Shown: one piece after another, positions 1-5,177 of the stretch | How positions within the stretch are numbered: the stretch's first letter is position 1 | Layout of the letters: the number at the start of each line of letters is the position of its first letter | Program-made: the position numbers and the translations under genes | NCBI GenBank assembly: GCA_963922595.1 | Contig: CAWUIM010000120.1 | Coordinates: forward strand, 1-5,177 | Direction: 5' to 3' | Length of the DNA: 5,177 nucleotides | DNA from: JAJFFW01 sp963922595 | GTDB taxonomy: Bacteria > Pseudomonadota > Alphaproteobacteria > Caulobacterales > Parvularculaceae | The notes under the pieces: generated by a model | Database searches by the model: none | What the model was told of the DNA's origin: nothing | The model's input: only the letters and a program-made list of their open reading frames with translations

Positions 1-125
1 GCGACGGGACCGGCGCCGCATCCTCCGACCCGCACGCCGCCGCGCTTACTGCTACAACTATGCTCGCAAAAAACCGTCGCCTCAAAACCATCTCGCGCCA
101 TCTCATTTTCGATGAGGAACACTAG
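1..125 (+). CDS. Probable C-terminal end of an unidentified protein (partial at left edge)
   Basis: The third forward frame is open from the window edge to a TAG at 123-125 and encodes about 40 residues, ending in ...SRHLIFDEEH. About two thirds of its codons end in G or C, as in the real genes here. A second forward frame is also open, to 189, but its codon use is less convincing. The peptide has an Ala/Thr-rich part followed by a short basic stretch (KNRRLK) and an acidic end; I recognise no domain. If real, the gene converges on the CPBP protease gene, leaving about 60 bases between the stops. It could equally be non-coding, because the visible part is too short to decide. Confidence 0.35.
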   Translation, partial: DGTGAASSDPHAAALTATTMLAKNRRLKTISRHLIFDEEH

Positions 126-185
126 CACACATTCGTTAAGAGCCGGGTCTCATAAGGGAAGAGTTCGACTAAAATTTAAACAATC

Positions 186-809
186 TTAAGACGCATTTCG
201 ATGCGCCTTGATCGCGTCGCGCGTAAACCACAAGGCGATAAAATCGTAGACGGCGTGCGTCACGATGGGCGCCGCTAGATTGCCGGTGACCCAAAAAAGA
301 ACGCCGAGATAGACGCCGACAGTCCCCGCGATCACCGCGTAGAGCGCCGTGCGCCAATGCAGCAAGCCAAAAATAATGTTCGTGCCGATGATCGCCGCCA
401 GCGTTGGCGTAAAACGATCCGCATAGGTCTGAAAGACGCCGCGAAACAAGAGCTCCTCGCAAACGCCCGCCGCCAACGCCATCATCACGATCCGTGGCCA
501 GGTGAAGTCAAAGCCAATCTTGGCGAAGAAGTCGATTTGCGAGTCGCGAAAGGCGGCGATATAGGCGCTTTCGCTGCGCATGAACCACAACAAGAAGAGC
601 GCGAGCGGCGCGGTGGCCGCGAGCCCGAGCATCATATCGCCCCAGTCGAGGGTCAGGACGGCGCCCAGCGGCGTGTTCATAATTAGCGACAAGCCATATG
701 CAGCCGCGCCCATAAGAAGCGTGCCGCCGATTAGGATGGCGAAGGTCTTGTTCGGACTGACGCCGGCGGGCTCATCATCGCCGGTTTCAGGTGTGGACAC
801 GTCGGTCAT
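186..809 (-). CDS. CPBP family intramembrane metalloprotease (CAAX protease/Abi type)
   Basis: A 207-residue hydrophobic protein with about six predicted membrane segments after a polar N-terminus of some 20 residues. The three family motifs are visible in order: EExxxR at 118-123 (E118, E119, R123), FxxxH at 147-151 (H151) and HxxxD at 185-189 (H185, D189, where Asn is common in other members). In this family the Glu and His residues form the metal site of a membrane-embedded protease related to eukaryotic Rce1. Bacterial members have been linked to bacteriocin self-immunity, protein maturation and surface traits, but most have no known substrate and none can be assigned here. The ATG overlaps the stop of the upstream ATPase gene (ATGA, 806-809), so the two are probably co-transcribed and translationally coupled. 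The stop lies at the edge of a small hairpin (188-209). The family call is secure; the function is open. Confidence 0.93.
   Translation of the reverse strand: MTDVSTPETGDDEPAGVSPNKTFAILIGGTLLMGAAAYGLSLIMNTPLGAVLTLDWGDMMLGLAATAPLALFLLWFMRSESAYIAAFRDSQIDFFAKIGFDFTWPRIVMMALAAGVCEELLFRGVFQTYADRFTPTLAAIIGTNIIFGLLHWRTALYAVIAGTVGVYLGVLFWVTGNLAAPIVTHAVYDFIALWFTRDAIKAHRNAS
188..209 (-). terminator. Hairpin at the end of the CPBP gene, possible weak terminator
   Basis: A 9-bp stem (188-196 with 201-209, one G-T pair) closes on a 4-base loop, CGAA as read on the minus strand. It overlaps the last codons and stop of the CPBP gene. The downstream minus-strand sequence is A/T-rich (AAGATTGTTTAAATTTT) but lacks a clean T-run directly after the stem, so it is a weak terminator at best. 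It might instead protect the 3' end of the mRNA. On the plus strand no T-run follows. Confidence 0.35.
806..809 (-). other. ATGA stop/start overlap linking the ATPase and CPBP genes
   Basis: On the minus strand the four bases read ATGA: the TGA ends the HerA-like gene and the ATG starts the CPBP gene. Such overlaps usually mean a shared mRNA and coupled translation (re-initiation). The purine-rich GGGCGGA a little upstream, inside the end of the ATPase gene, may help ribosome binding. Confidence 0.85.
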
Positions 810-2308
810 CGTCGGCGAAATCCGCCCAGAACGCCGCGCAAAATCTCCCGCGCCAACGTCGAAGAGAAAGTGCGCGCCGCCGATTTGATCGCCGCTTCGC
901 CTACCGATTGCCGATTGGAGCGCCGCCGCGTTGTCGTGCGCCGCGACGAAGACCGGCGGCCCGACGATTTCTTTTTCGCTTTCGCCCTCTCTTCGCGCTT
1001 TCTCGCCTTTTCCTCTTCCTCTAAACGCCGGTCCGCGCGCTCTCGAAGAACTTCGTAGGCGGACTCCCGGTCGAATTCCTCATCATATTTCTCGCCCATA
1101 TCCGTCATCGCCATGGTCTCGGCGCGTTCTTTCTTGGTGATCGGCCCCATGCGCGAGGATGGCGGACGGATCAATGTGCGCTCGACGACGGACGGGACAC
1201 CTTTCTTCATGAGCGTCGACACCAACGCCTCGCCGACGCCCAATTCGGTGATGACGTCGACGGTCTTGAACTTTTTGCTAGCGCGGAACGTTTCCGCCGC
1301 CGCTTTCACCACGCGTTGTTCACGGGGCGTAAAGGCGCGCAACGCATGCTGGAAACGGTTGCCGAGTTGGCTTGAGACGCTGTCCGGTACGTCGAGGGGG
1401 TTCTGCGAGGCGAAAAAGACGCCGACACCCTTGGAGCGAATGAGACGCACGACCTGTTCAATCTTGTCGAGCAAAGCGTCCGGGCAATCGTCGAACAACA
1501 GGTGGGCTTCATCAAAGAAGAAGACGAGCTTCGGCTTTTCCGGGTCGCCCACTTCCGGCAATTCTTCAAATAGCTCCGACAAGAGCCAGAGGAGAAACGT
1601 GCCGTAAAGCTTCGGCGTTTGCATGAGCTTGTCCGCCGCGAGGATGTTGATCACGCCGGCGCCGTTATCATCCGTCTGCAGAAAGTCCATGAGCTCAAGC
1701 GCCGGCTCGCCAAAGAACTTCTCCGCGCCCTGCTCTTCCAGCGCCAGAAGCCGGCGCTGGATTGCGCCGACCGACGCTTTGGAAACATGTCCGTACTCCG
1801 CCGAAAGTTCCGAAGACCGGTTCGCCACCTCCACCAACAGTGCGCGGAGGTCTTTCAAATCGAGCAGCAAGAGCCCCTCATCGTCCGCAAGTCTGAATGC
1901 AAGCGTTAAGACCCCTTCCTGCGTGTCATTCAGATCAAGCAACCGCGACAGGAGCAGCGGCCCCATCTCGCTTACCGTGGCGCGCACCGGATGGCCCTTC
2001 TCACCATGAAGGTCCCAAAAGCACACCGGAAAAGCTTCGGGCGCATAGGGATCAAGCTCGACGGTTTCGGCGCGCTCGGTAAGAAATTTCTTGAATTTCC
2101 CGGGGCGCGAAAGGCCCGCAAGATCGCCCTTCACGTCGGCCACAAACACAGGCACGCCCTGCGCCGACAACCCTTCGGCGAGAATCTGCAAGGTCACCGT
2201 CTTGCCGGTGCCCGTTGCGCCGGCGATCAAACCGTGGCGGTTCGCATACTTAAGGTTGAGCGTCTGTATTTCTTCGCTTTTACCGATAAAAACCGTGTTT
2301 TCAGCCAT
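806..2308 (-). CDS. HerA-like helicase/ATPase, DUF853 (YjgR) family
   Basis: A 500-residue P-loop ATPase of the HerA/FtsK-like DUF853 group. Walker A is GATGTGKT at residues 30-37. A conserved DVKGDL follows at 59-64. Walker B with catalytic acid is LVFFFDEAH at 261-269 (D266, E267), and a sensor-like SQNP lies at 301-304. Residues about 424-466 form a charged, then Arg/Ser/Thr-rich low-complexity linker, and 467-500 form the end segment beginning QSVGEA, as I recall it from this family. The protein is cytoplasmic. HerA relatives pump or unwind DNA, but the job of YjgR-type proteins is not established. I chose the ATG at 2308, not the upstream in-frame ATG at 2407: it gives the standard family N-terminus and has GAAAGG 7 bases upstream, whereas the extra 33 residues look like untranslated leader. 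It is the first gene of a two-gene unit with the CPBP protease. Confidence 0.93.
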   Translation of the reverse strand: MAENTVFIGKSEEIQTLNLKYANRHGLIAGATGTGKTVTLQILAEGLSAQGVPVFVADVKGDLAGLSRPGKFKKFLTERAETVELDPYAPEAFPVCFWDLHGEKGHPVRATVSEMGPLLLSRLLDLNDTQEGVLTLAFRLADDEGLLLLDLKDLRALLVEVANRSSELSAEYGHVSKASVGAIQRRLLALEEQGAEKFFGEPALELMDFLQTDDNGAGVINILAADKLMQTPKLYGTFLLWLLSELFEELPEVGDPEKPKLVFFFDEAHLLFDDCPDALLDKIEQVVRLIRSKGVGVFFASQNPLDVPDSVSSQLGNRFQHALRAFTPREQRVVKAAAETFRASKKFKTVDVITELGVGEALVSTLMKKGVPSVVERTLIRPPSSRMGPITKKERAETMAMTDMGEKYDEEFDRESAYEVLRERADRRLEEEEKARKREERAKAKKKSSGRRSSSRRTTTRRRSNRQSVGEAAIKSAARTFSSTLAREILRGVLGGFRRR

Positions 2309-2311
2309 GTT

Positions 2312-2347
2312 CGAGCCTTTCTTTGCCAGTCGCTTTATTGAGGCTCG
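2312..2347 (-). promoter_or_regulatory. Inverted repeat overlapping the ATPase ribosome binding site
   Basis: CGAGCCT and AGGCTCG (2341-2347 and 2312-2318 read on the minus strand) form a perfect 7-bp stem with a 22-base loop in the leader of the HerA-like gene. The 3' arm includes the last bases of the Shine-Dalgarno-like GAAAGG (2321-2316) and ends 3 bases before the ATG. Folding would partly hide the ribosome binding site. Whether it forms or responds to anything is unknown. Confidence 0.35.
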
Positions 2348-2360
2348 CGCTGCGCTGCAA

Positions 2361-2374
2361 GGCGTTTGAACGCC
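2361..2374. repeat. 14-base palindrome GGCGTTTGAACGCC in the ATPase leader
   Basis: The arms GGCGTT and AACGCC are perfectly complementary around a central TG, about 53 bases upstream of the ATPase start codon. It could be a protein-binding site for a dimeric regulator, but no second copy was seen near any other gene in the window. It may be chance in GC-rich DNA. Confidence 0.25.
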
Positions 2375-2412
2375 GGAACGGCGACGGCTGCCCGCAAACA
2401 TGAGCAAAAAGC

Positions 2413-2441
2413 AAGTAATAATTCGTTTACCAGCCTCACAA
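2413..2441 (-). promoter_or_regulatory. Weak candidate promoter for the ATPase-CPBP unit
   Basis: On the minus strand a TTGTGA (2441-2436) could serve as a -35 element. The best -10-like sequence is TATTAC (2420-2415), at a short spacing of 15. It lies about 110 bases upstream of the ATPase start and overlaps the candidate promoter facing the other way. The match is poor and offered only as the best I can see. Confidence 0.18.
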
Positions 2442-2454
2442 AAATGGCTATGAC
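2426..2454 (+). promoter_or_regulatory. Candidate promoter for the repeat-protein gene
   Basis: TTTACC (2426-2431) and TATGAC (2449-2454) are separated by 17 bases, each matching four of six bases of the sigma-70-type consensus. Transcription would start near 2461 and give a leader of about 110 bases that includes the GC-rich hairpin at 2477-2495. Alphaproteobacterial promoters match this consensus only loosely, so confidence is low. Confidence 0.3.
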
Positions 2455-2476
2455 GCTGATATCTATCGGCATTTTT

Positions 2477-2495
2477 GCCGCCCGTTTGGGGCGGC
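2477..2495 (+). repeat. GC-rich hairpin in the leader of the repeat-protein gene
   Basis: GCCGCCC (2477-2483) pairs with GGGCGGC (2489-2495) around a GTTTG loop, a stable 7-bp all-G/C stem about 75 bases before the start codon. No T-run follows on either strand, so it does not look like a terminator. It could stabilise the leader or be chance. Confidence 0.35.
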
Positions 2496-2570
2496 GTTCA
2501 ATGGGAAGCATCTGATTGGAACAAGGGGGCCGGTAGCAACCCTTCAACAAACGATGAGAGGACGGGGCAC

Positions 2571-3149
2571 ATGTTAAGAATTATTTTGATCATCCTGGTG
2601 GCTTTGGCGGTCATTATCGGCCTGATGAAGCTGACCGGGAACGACGCCGCGCTGGATAAAGCGGTCGACGCAACGAAAGAAGCGGCTGGTTCGACGGTTG
2701 ACGCCGCCGGCGATGCGGCTGACGCGGTCGGCGACGCTGCGGGCGATGCAGCTTCCGCCACAGCGGATGCGGCAGGCGACGCCATGGACGCGGCTGATGA
2801 TATGGCTGGAGACGCCATGGACGCCGCTGGTGACGCAATGGACGCTACCGGCGACGCCGCTGGCGATGTCATGGACGCAGCGGGTGACGCCGCAGGTGAC
2901 GCGATGGAAGCGGCAGACTCAATGGCTGGCGACGCCATGGACGCCGTTGAAGGCGCAGCCGACGCCGTCGGCGATGCTGCAGGCGACGCAGTGGACAGCG
3001 CTGCTGAAATGGTGGACGACGCTGTCGCCGCGGGCGCAGAGGAAGCCGGCGACGCTGCAGGCGACGTCATGGACGCCGCTGAAGCGGCGGCTGGCGACGC
3101 GGAAGCTGCTGCTGAAGAAGCTGCGGAAGAAGCAGACCCGAATAATTAG
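2571..3149 (+). CDS. Membrane-anchored, acidic Ala/Asp/Gly-rich hendecad-repeat protein, function unknown
   Basis: A 192-residue protein. Residues about 4-19 form one hydrophobic segment (an N-terminal anchor or uncleaved signal; no AxA cleavage site is obvious). The rest is a low-complexity acidic repeat. After K36 there is no basic residue, and the protein has no aromatic residue, Cys, His or Gln. Acidic residues run with 3-4-4 spacing (48, 51, 55, 59, ... 70, 73, 77, 81, 84, 88), giving 11-residue units with 7-residue steps at 81-88 and 121-128. Methionines keep the same phase (72, 83, 90, 101, 112, 123). This suggests a long amphipathic or coiled-coil helix; LEA-like proteins also use 11-residue repeats but are usually Lys-rich. 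I start at the ATG at 2571, not the in-frame ATG at 2475: AGGA lies 8 bases upstream and the anchor follows at once. The gene stands alone with its own terminator. I do not recognise the family, and side-of-membrane is undecided. Confidence 0.85.
   Translation: MLRIILIILVALAVIIGLMKLTGNDAALDKAVDATKEAAGSTVDAAGDAADAVGDAAGDAASATADAAGDAMDAADDMAGDAMDAAGDAMDATGDAAGDVMDAAGDAAGDAMEAADSMAGDAMDAVEGAADAVGDAAGDAVDSAAEMVDDAVAAGAEEAGDAAGDVMDAAEAAAGDAEAAAEEAAEEADPNN
2712..3070 (+). repeat. Internal 33-base/120-base coding repeat array
   Basis: The DNA repeats with the protein: variants of GACGCCATGGACGC occur at 2778, 2811 and 2931, with GATGTCATGGACGC and GACGTCATGGACGC forms at about 2865 and 3063. Units are 33 bases (11 codons), with a larger 120-base step between residues 48-87 and 88-127. 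The clearest pair is residues 76-87 against 116-127 (10 of 12 identical). Synonymous codons differ between copies, so this is not a fresh tandem duplication. Confidence 0.7.
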
Positions 3150-3173
3150 ACGACGCCTTCACAAGTACGATCT

Positions 3174-3204
3174 AAAAACGCCGCTCCATGAGCGGCGTTT
3201 TTTT
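3174..3204 (+). terminator. Rho-independent terminator after the repeat-protein gene
   Basis: ACGCCGCT (3178-3185) pairs with AGCGGCGT (3191-3198) around a CCATG loop, followed by a run of seven T (3198-3204) and preceded by five A. It begins 25 bases after the stop. Because of the A-run it could also act, more weakly, on transcripts from the minus strand, where no gene ends here. Confidence 0.92.
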
Positions 3205-3210
3205 AACGGT

Positions 3211-3239
3211 TTGGAAACCCTGTCGCCGAAAATTTTAAT
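3211..3239 (+). promoter_or_regulatory. Candidate promoter for the HPt gene
   Basis: TTGGAA (3211-3216) and TTTAAT (3234-3239) are 17 bases apart, directly after the terminator and about 55 bases before the HPt start, in the most A/T-rich part of the window. The position between a strong terminator and a lone gene supports it. Confidence 0.4.
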
Positions 3240-3294
3240 AAAATCGTAGGCGGATATTGGTTTTTTAGTCGTCAAGCTACGGTAACAAATCAGC

Positions 3295-3636
3295 ATGCCG
3301 CAATTGATCGACACCAAACATCTCGAGCGATACGTCGCGGGCGATGATGCGCTCAGGGACGAAATCCTGACAATCTTCAACGAGCGCGTCGCCGCGCTTC
3401 GCGACGATATTGATGTGGAAGCCGATGACGACGCCTGGCACGATATCCTGCACGCCATCAAAGGCGCAGCGCTCGGCGTCGGCGCCTGGGAAGTGGGCGA
3501 TCTCTGCGAAGAAGGCCGCAATCTCGTCGGCGACGTTGAAAATAAGCTGGAATTGCGCACGCAAACCGCAACCGTGATCAAAGAAAAAATTGCCGTCATG
3601 ATGGACGACGCCCGCGATCTGCGCGACGGCGTTTAA
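3295..3636 (+). CDS. Single-domain HPt (histidine phosphotransfer) protein
   Basis: A 113-residue, all-helical-looking protein that is one HPt domain and little else. The signature is H53-x-x-K56-G57 followed by G63-A64 and a helix containing C71-E72, matching the usual HxxKGxAxxxGAxxxxxxC pattern; H53 is the expected phospho-accepting residue. Such proteins relay phosphate between response-regulator receiver domains or from hybrid kinases in the cytoplasm. No kinase or response regulator is in the window, so its partners are unknown. It has no recognisable Shine-Dalgarno sequence before the ATG (upstream ACGGTAACAAATCAGC), so initiation may be weak or nearly leaderless. The gene seems to be transcribed alone, from a promoter after the 3174-3204 terminator, and it ends 2 bases before the stop of the opposing VWA gene. 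Confidence 0.88.
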   Translation: MPQLIDTKHLERYVAGDDALRDEILTIFNERVAALRDDIDVEADDDAWHDILHAIKGAALGVGAWEVGDLCEEGRNLVGDVENKLELRTQTATVIKEKIAVMMDDARDLRDGV

Positions 3637-3638
3637 AG

Positions 3639-4826
3639 TCAGCGGCGCAATTCACTCATCGCCTGATCAATCCCTTCCACCGTCAGCGGAAACATTCGGT
3701 CGCCCGATAGCTCACGCATGAGCTTGATCGAGGGCGCATACTCCCAATGCTTTTTCGGAACCGGGTTTAGCCAGACGACGCTTTCATAAATCGAATGCAG
3801 ACGCTGCATCCAGATCGCGCCAGCCTCTTCATTGAAATATTCAACTGACCCGCCAGGCACGGTGATTTCGTAAGGGCTCATGGAGGCGTCGCCCACGAAA
3901 ATGACTTTGTAATCGTGCGGATATTTGTGGAGCACGTCCCAGGTAGGCATTTTATCCGTCCACCGACGGCTATTGTCCTTCCACACATAATCGTAAAGGC
4001 AATTGTGGAAGTAGAAATACTCCATATGTTTAAATTCGGCGCGCGCGGCGGAAAACAGCTCCTCGCAAATCCTGATAAATGGATCCATTGATCCGCCCAC
4101 ATCGAAGAAGATCAGCACCTTGATCGTGTTGCGGCGTTCGGGACGCATCTTGATGTCGAGATAGCCGGCGCGCGCTGTAGCGTCGATCGTATTGTCGAGA
4201 TCGAATTCGTCGGCGGCGCCTTTGCGCGCGAACCGCCGCAACCGGCGCAGCGCCATCTTGATGTTCCGGGTGCCGAGCTCAACCTGATCGTCAAGATTTT
4301 TGTAGTCGCGTTTTTCCCAGACCTTGACCGCCCGCCCCTGACGCTTGCCCTCATTGCCGATCCGCACGCCTTCCGGATTATAGCCGCCAGACCCATAGGG
4401 AGATGTGCCGCCGGTCCCGATCCACTTGTTGCCGCCTTCGTGGCGCTTTTTTTGTTCTTCAAGGCGTTCTTTCAGCGTCTCCATAAGCTTGTCCCAGCCG
4501 CCCATGGCCTCGATCTGTTTTTTGTCTTCCTCGCTGAAATATTTTTCCGTCATCAGCTTCAGCCAGTCTTCGGGAATTTCCGCCTCAATGCCCTCCGCGA
4601 GGGACTCAAGACCCTTGAAGACATGGCCGAAGACCTGATCGAACTTGTCGAGATTGCGCTCATCCTTCACGAGCGCCGCGCGTGACAGATAATAGAAATC
4701 CTCAACCTTCCGGCTGGCGAGGTCCGCCTCCATCGCCTCCATCAAGGTGAGATATTCGCGCAAGGAGACCGGCACGCCGGCCGACTTCAGCTCATGGAAA
4801 AACTGCGTAAACATGCGCTTGATCAT
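3639..4826 (-). CDS. CoxE-like VWA domain protein
   Basis: A 395-residue protein of the CoxE-like VWA group. Residues about 6-100 form a helical N-terminal part (FFxELKxAGVPVSLREYL start). A Gly-rich linker at 131-150 carries the GTGGTSPYGSGGY signature. A basic region at 185-202 leads into the VWA fold, whose metal-site loop is FDVGGSMD at 241-248 (D242, S246, D248; Gly replaces the first Ser of the usual DxSxS). A second core strand with VIFVGDASMSP lies at 308-318 (D313). Family members commonly pair with a MoxR-type AAA+ ATPase and act as chaperone-like partners in metal-cofactor or complex maturation. No such ATPase is visible here. Start choice is uncertain: ATG 4826 or ATG 4814 (MFTQFF), neither with a clear Shine-Dalgarno sequence. 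It is downstream of the FlaG-like gene with a 44-base gap. Confidence 0.9.
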   Translation of the reverse strand: MIKRMFTQFFHELKSAGVPVSLREYLTLMEAMEADLASRKVEDFYYLSRAALVKDERNLDKFDQVFGHVFKGLESLAEGIEAEIPEDWLKLMTEKYFSEEDKKQIEAMGGWDKLMETLKERLEEQKKRHEGGNKWIGTGGTSPYGSGGYNPEGVRIGNEGKRQGRAVKVWEKRDYKNLDDQVELGTRNIKMALRRLRRFARKGAADEFDLDNTIDATARAGYLDIKMRPERRNTIKVLIFFDVGGSMDPFIRICEELFSAARAEFKHMEYFYFHNCLYDYVWKDNSRRWTDKMPTWDVLHKYPHDYKVIFVGDASMSPYEITVPGGSVEYFNEEAGAIWMQRLHSIYESVVWLNPVPKKHWEYAPSIKLMRELSGDRMFPLTVEGIDQAMSELRR

Positions 4827-4870
4827 AAGCGCGCGCGCCGGGATAGGCGAGATTTAAAAGCAGGCCGGTC

Positions 4871-5177
4871 TCAGGCGCTCTGATCAAGGATAGCGCCGGC
4901 CTCAGCGTCAAAGCGCGCGTCCGTCACCGCCGGCTGCAAATCGCGGATGAATTCGGCGAATTGTTGCGGCGGCCACTCGCGAACCACTTCTCCGGTGTTG
5001 GTGTCGATGGCGCGGTAGACGAATATATCCGAAGCCGCCGTGCGCTCGATGGAGATGCGGGTGTTGGCGCCGATGGCCCGCGCGATCGCTTCGCTGGAGA
5101 TAGCGAATTGTTCGGACTGGCTTTCGCGCGCCACTTGCGCTTCGGCGAGTTGCGCCGCCTGCGCGCGCTTGCGCGCC
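4871..5177 (-). CDS. FlaG-like protein, C-terminal part (partial at right edge)
   Basis: The frame is open from the TGA at 4871-4873 to the window edge. A GTG at 5134 could start an 87-residue protein, but it has no Shine-Dalgarno sequence and the frame continues upstream with an Ala/Gln/Arg-rich helical stretch (ARKRAQAAQLAEAQ), so the gene probably starts outside. Counted from that GTG, residues about 25-62 resemble the FlaG fold: two strands (RISIERT, DIFVYRAID) and the motif DTNTGEVVREWPP (44-56), close to the family's D-x-x-TGEVIRxIPP. FlaG proteins affect flagellar filament length or hook-filament assembly. About 25 further residues follow the motif. If correct, flagellar genes may lie to the right. 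It precedes the VWA gene on the same strand. The match rests on one motif. Confidence 0.55.
   Translation of the reverse strand, partial: ARKRAQAAQLAEAQVARESQSEQFAISSEAIARAIGANTRISIERTAASDIFVYRAIDTNTGEVVREWPPQQFAEFIRDLQPAVTDARFDAEAGAILDQSA

Noticed and set aside
1113..1607. A 164-residue plus-strand open frame inside the ATPase gene
   Set aside because: It is a Ser/Arg-rich shadow of the DUF853 coding sequence, whose Walker motifs confirm the minus-strand frame.
2444..2515. A possible 23-residue peptide starting at ATG 2444 upstream of the repeat gene
   Set aside because: No Shine-Dalgarno sequence precedes it and the peptide has no feature of a leader peptide; a chance short frame is more likely.
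2335..2550. A 71-residue minus-strand open frame in the divergent intergenic region
   Set aside because: It has no ribosome binding site and no recognisable domain, mixed composition, and overlaps the leader elements of both flanking genes.
2498..3070. A 190-residue open frame on the minus strand, antisense to the repeat gene, rich in Ser/Ala/Pro
   Set aside because: It is the mirror of the GAC/GCC repeat codons on the plus strand, which read without stops in reverse. The plus-strand frame has a ribosome binding site, a membrane anchor and a terminator; this one has none.
2712..3070. A CRISPR-like array suggested by the regular repetition
   Set aside because: The repeats are in-frame codon repeats of an open reading frame with no distinct spacers, and units vary by synonymous changes.
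4874..4897. An inverted repeat GGCGCT/AGCGCC with a 12-base loop at the end of the FlaG-like gene, considered as a terminator before the VWA gene
   Set aside because: The stem is only 6 bp, the loop is long, and the nearest T-run (four T) is well downstream on the minus strand, so it does not fit an intrinsic terminator.

Overview
The window looks like a stretch of ordinary chromosome from a GC-rich bacterium, most likely an alphaproteobacterium. This rests on the high GC at third codon positions, the mix of families (a YjgR/DUF853-type HerA-like ATPase, a CoxE-like VWA protein, a stand-alone HPt protein, a FlaG-like protein) and the lack of any phage or transposon hallmark. The taxonomic call is an inference from style and gene content; no rRNA or marker gene is present.

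Layout, left to right: (1) 1-125, + strand, a probable 3' end of a gene cut by the window edge, identity unknown. (2) 186-2308, - strand, a two-gene unit: a HerA-like/DUF853 ATPase is transcribed first, and a CPBP (CAAX-type) intramembrane protease follows it through a 4-base ATGA stop/start overlap. (3) 2309-2570, a divergent intergenic region with weak promoter candidates, a 14-base palindrome, a GC-rich hairpin and an inverted repeat that overlaps the ATPase ribosome binding site. (4) 2571-3149, + strand, a small membrane-anchored protein whose soluble part is a very regular, acidic Ala/Asp/Gly/Met repeat, followed by a strong intrinsic terminator at 3174-3204. (5) 3295-3636, + strand, a single-domain histidine phosphotransfer (HPt) protein with its own candidate promoter. 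(6) 3639-4826, - strand, a CoxE-like VWA protein that converges on the HPt gene with only 2 bases between the stops. (7) 4871 to the right edge, - strand, the C-terminal part of a FlaG-like protein upstream of the VWA gene.

The most unusual item is the repeat protein at 2571-3149. From residue 37 to 189 it uses only eight amino acids (A, G, D, E, M, V, S, T). Its acidic residues follow a 3-4-4 (11-residue) spacing, interrupted by 7-residue steps so that an 11+11+11+7 = 40-residue super-repeat appears twice, with methionines in phase. The codons differ between copies, so the pattern looks maintained at protein level. No defence island, CRISPR array, mobile element, tRNA or rRNA was seen. The other genes belong to recognisable families whose exact roles are poorly defined, and the window does not show a single shared pathway linking them.
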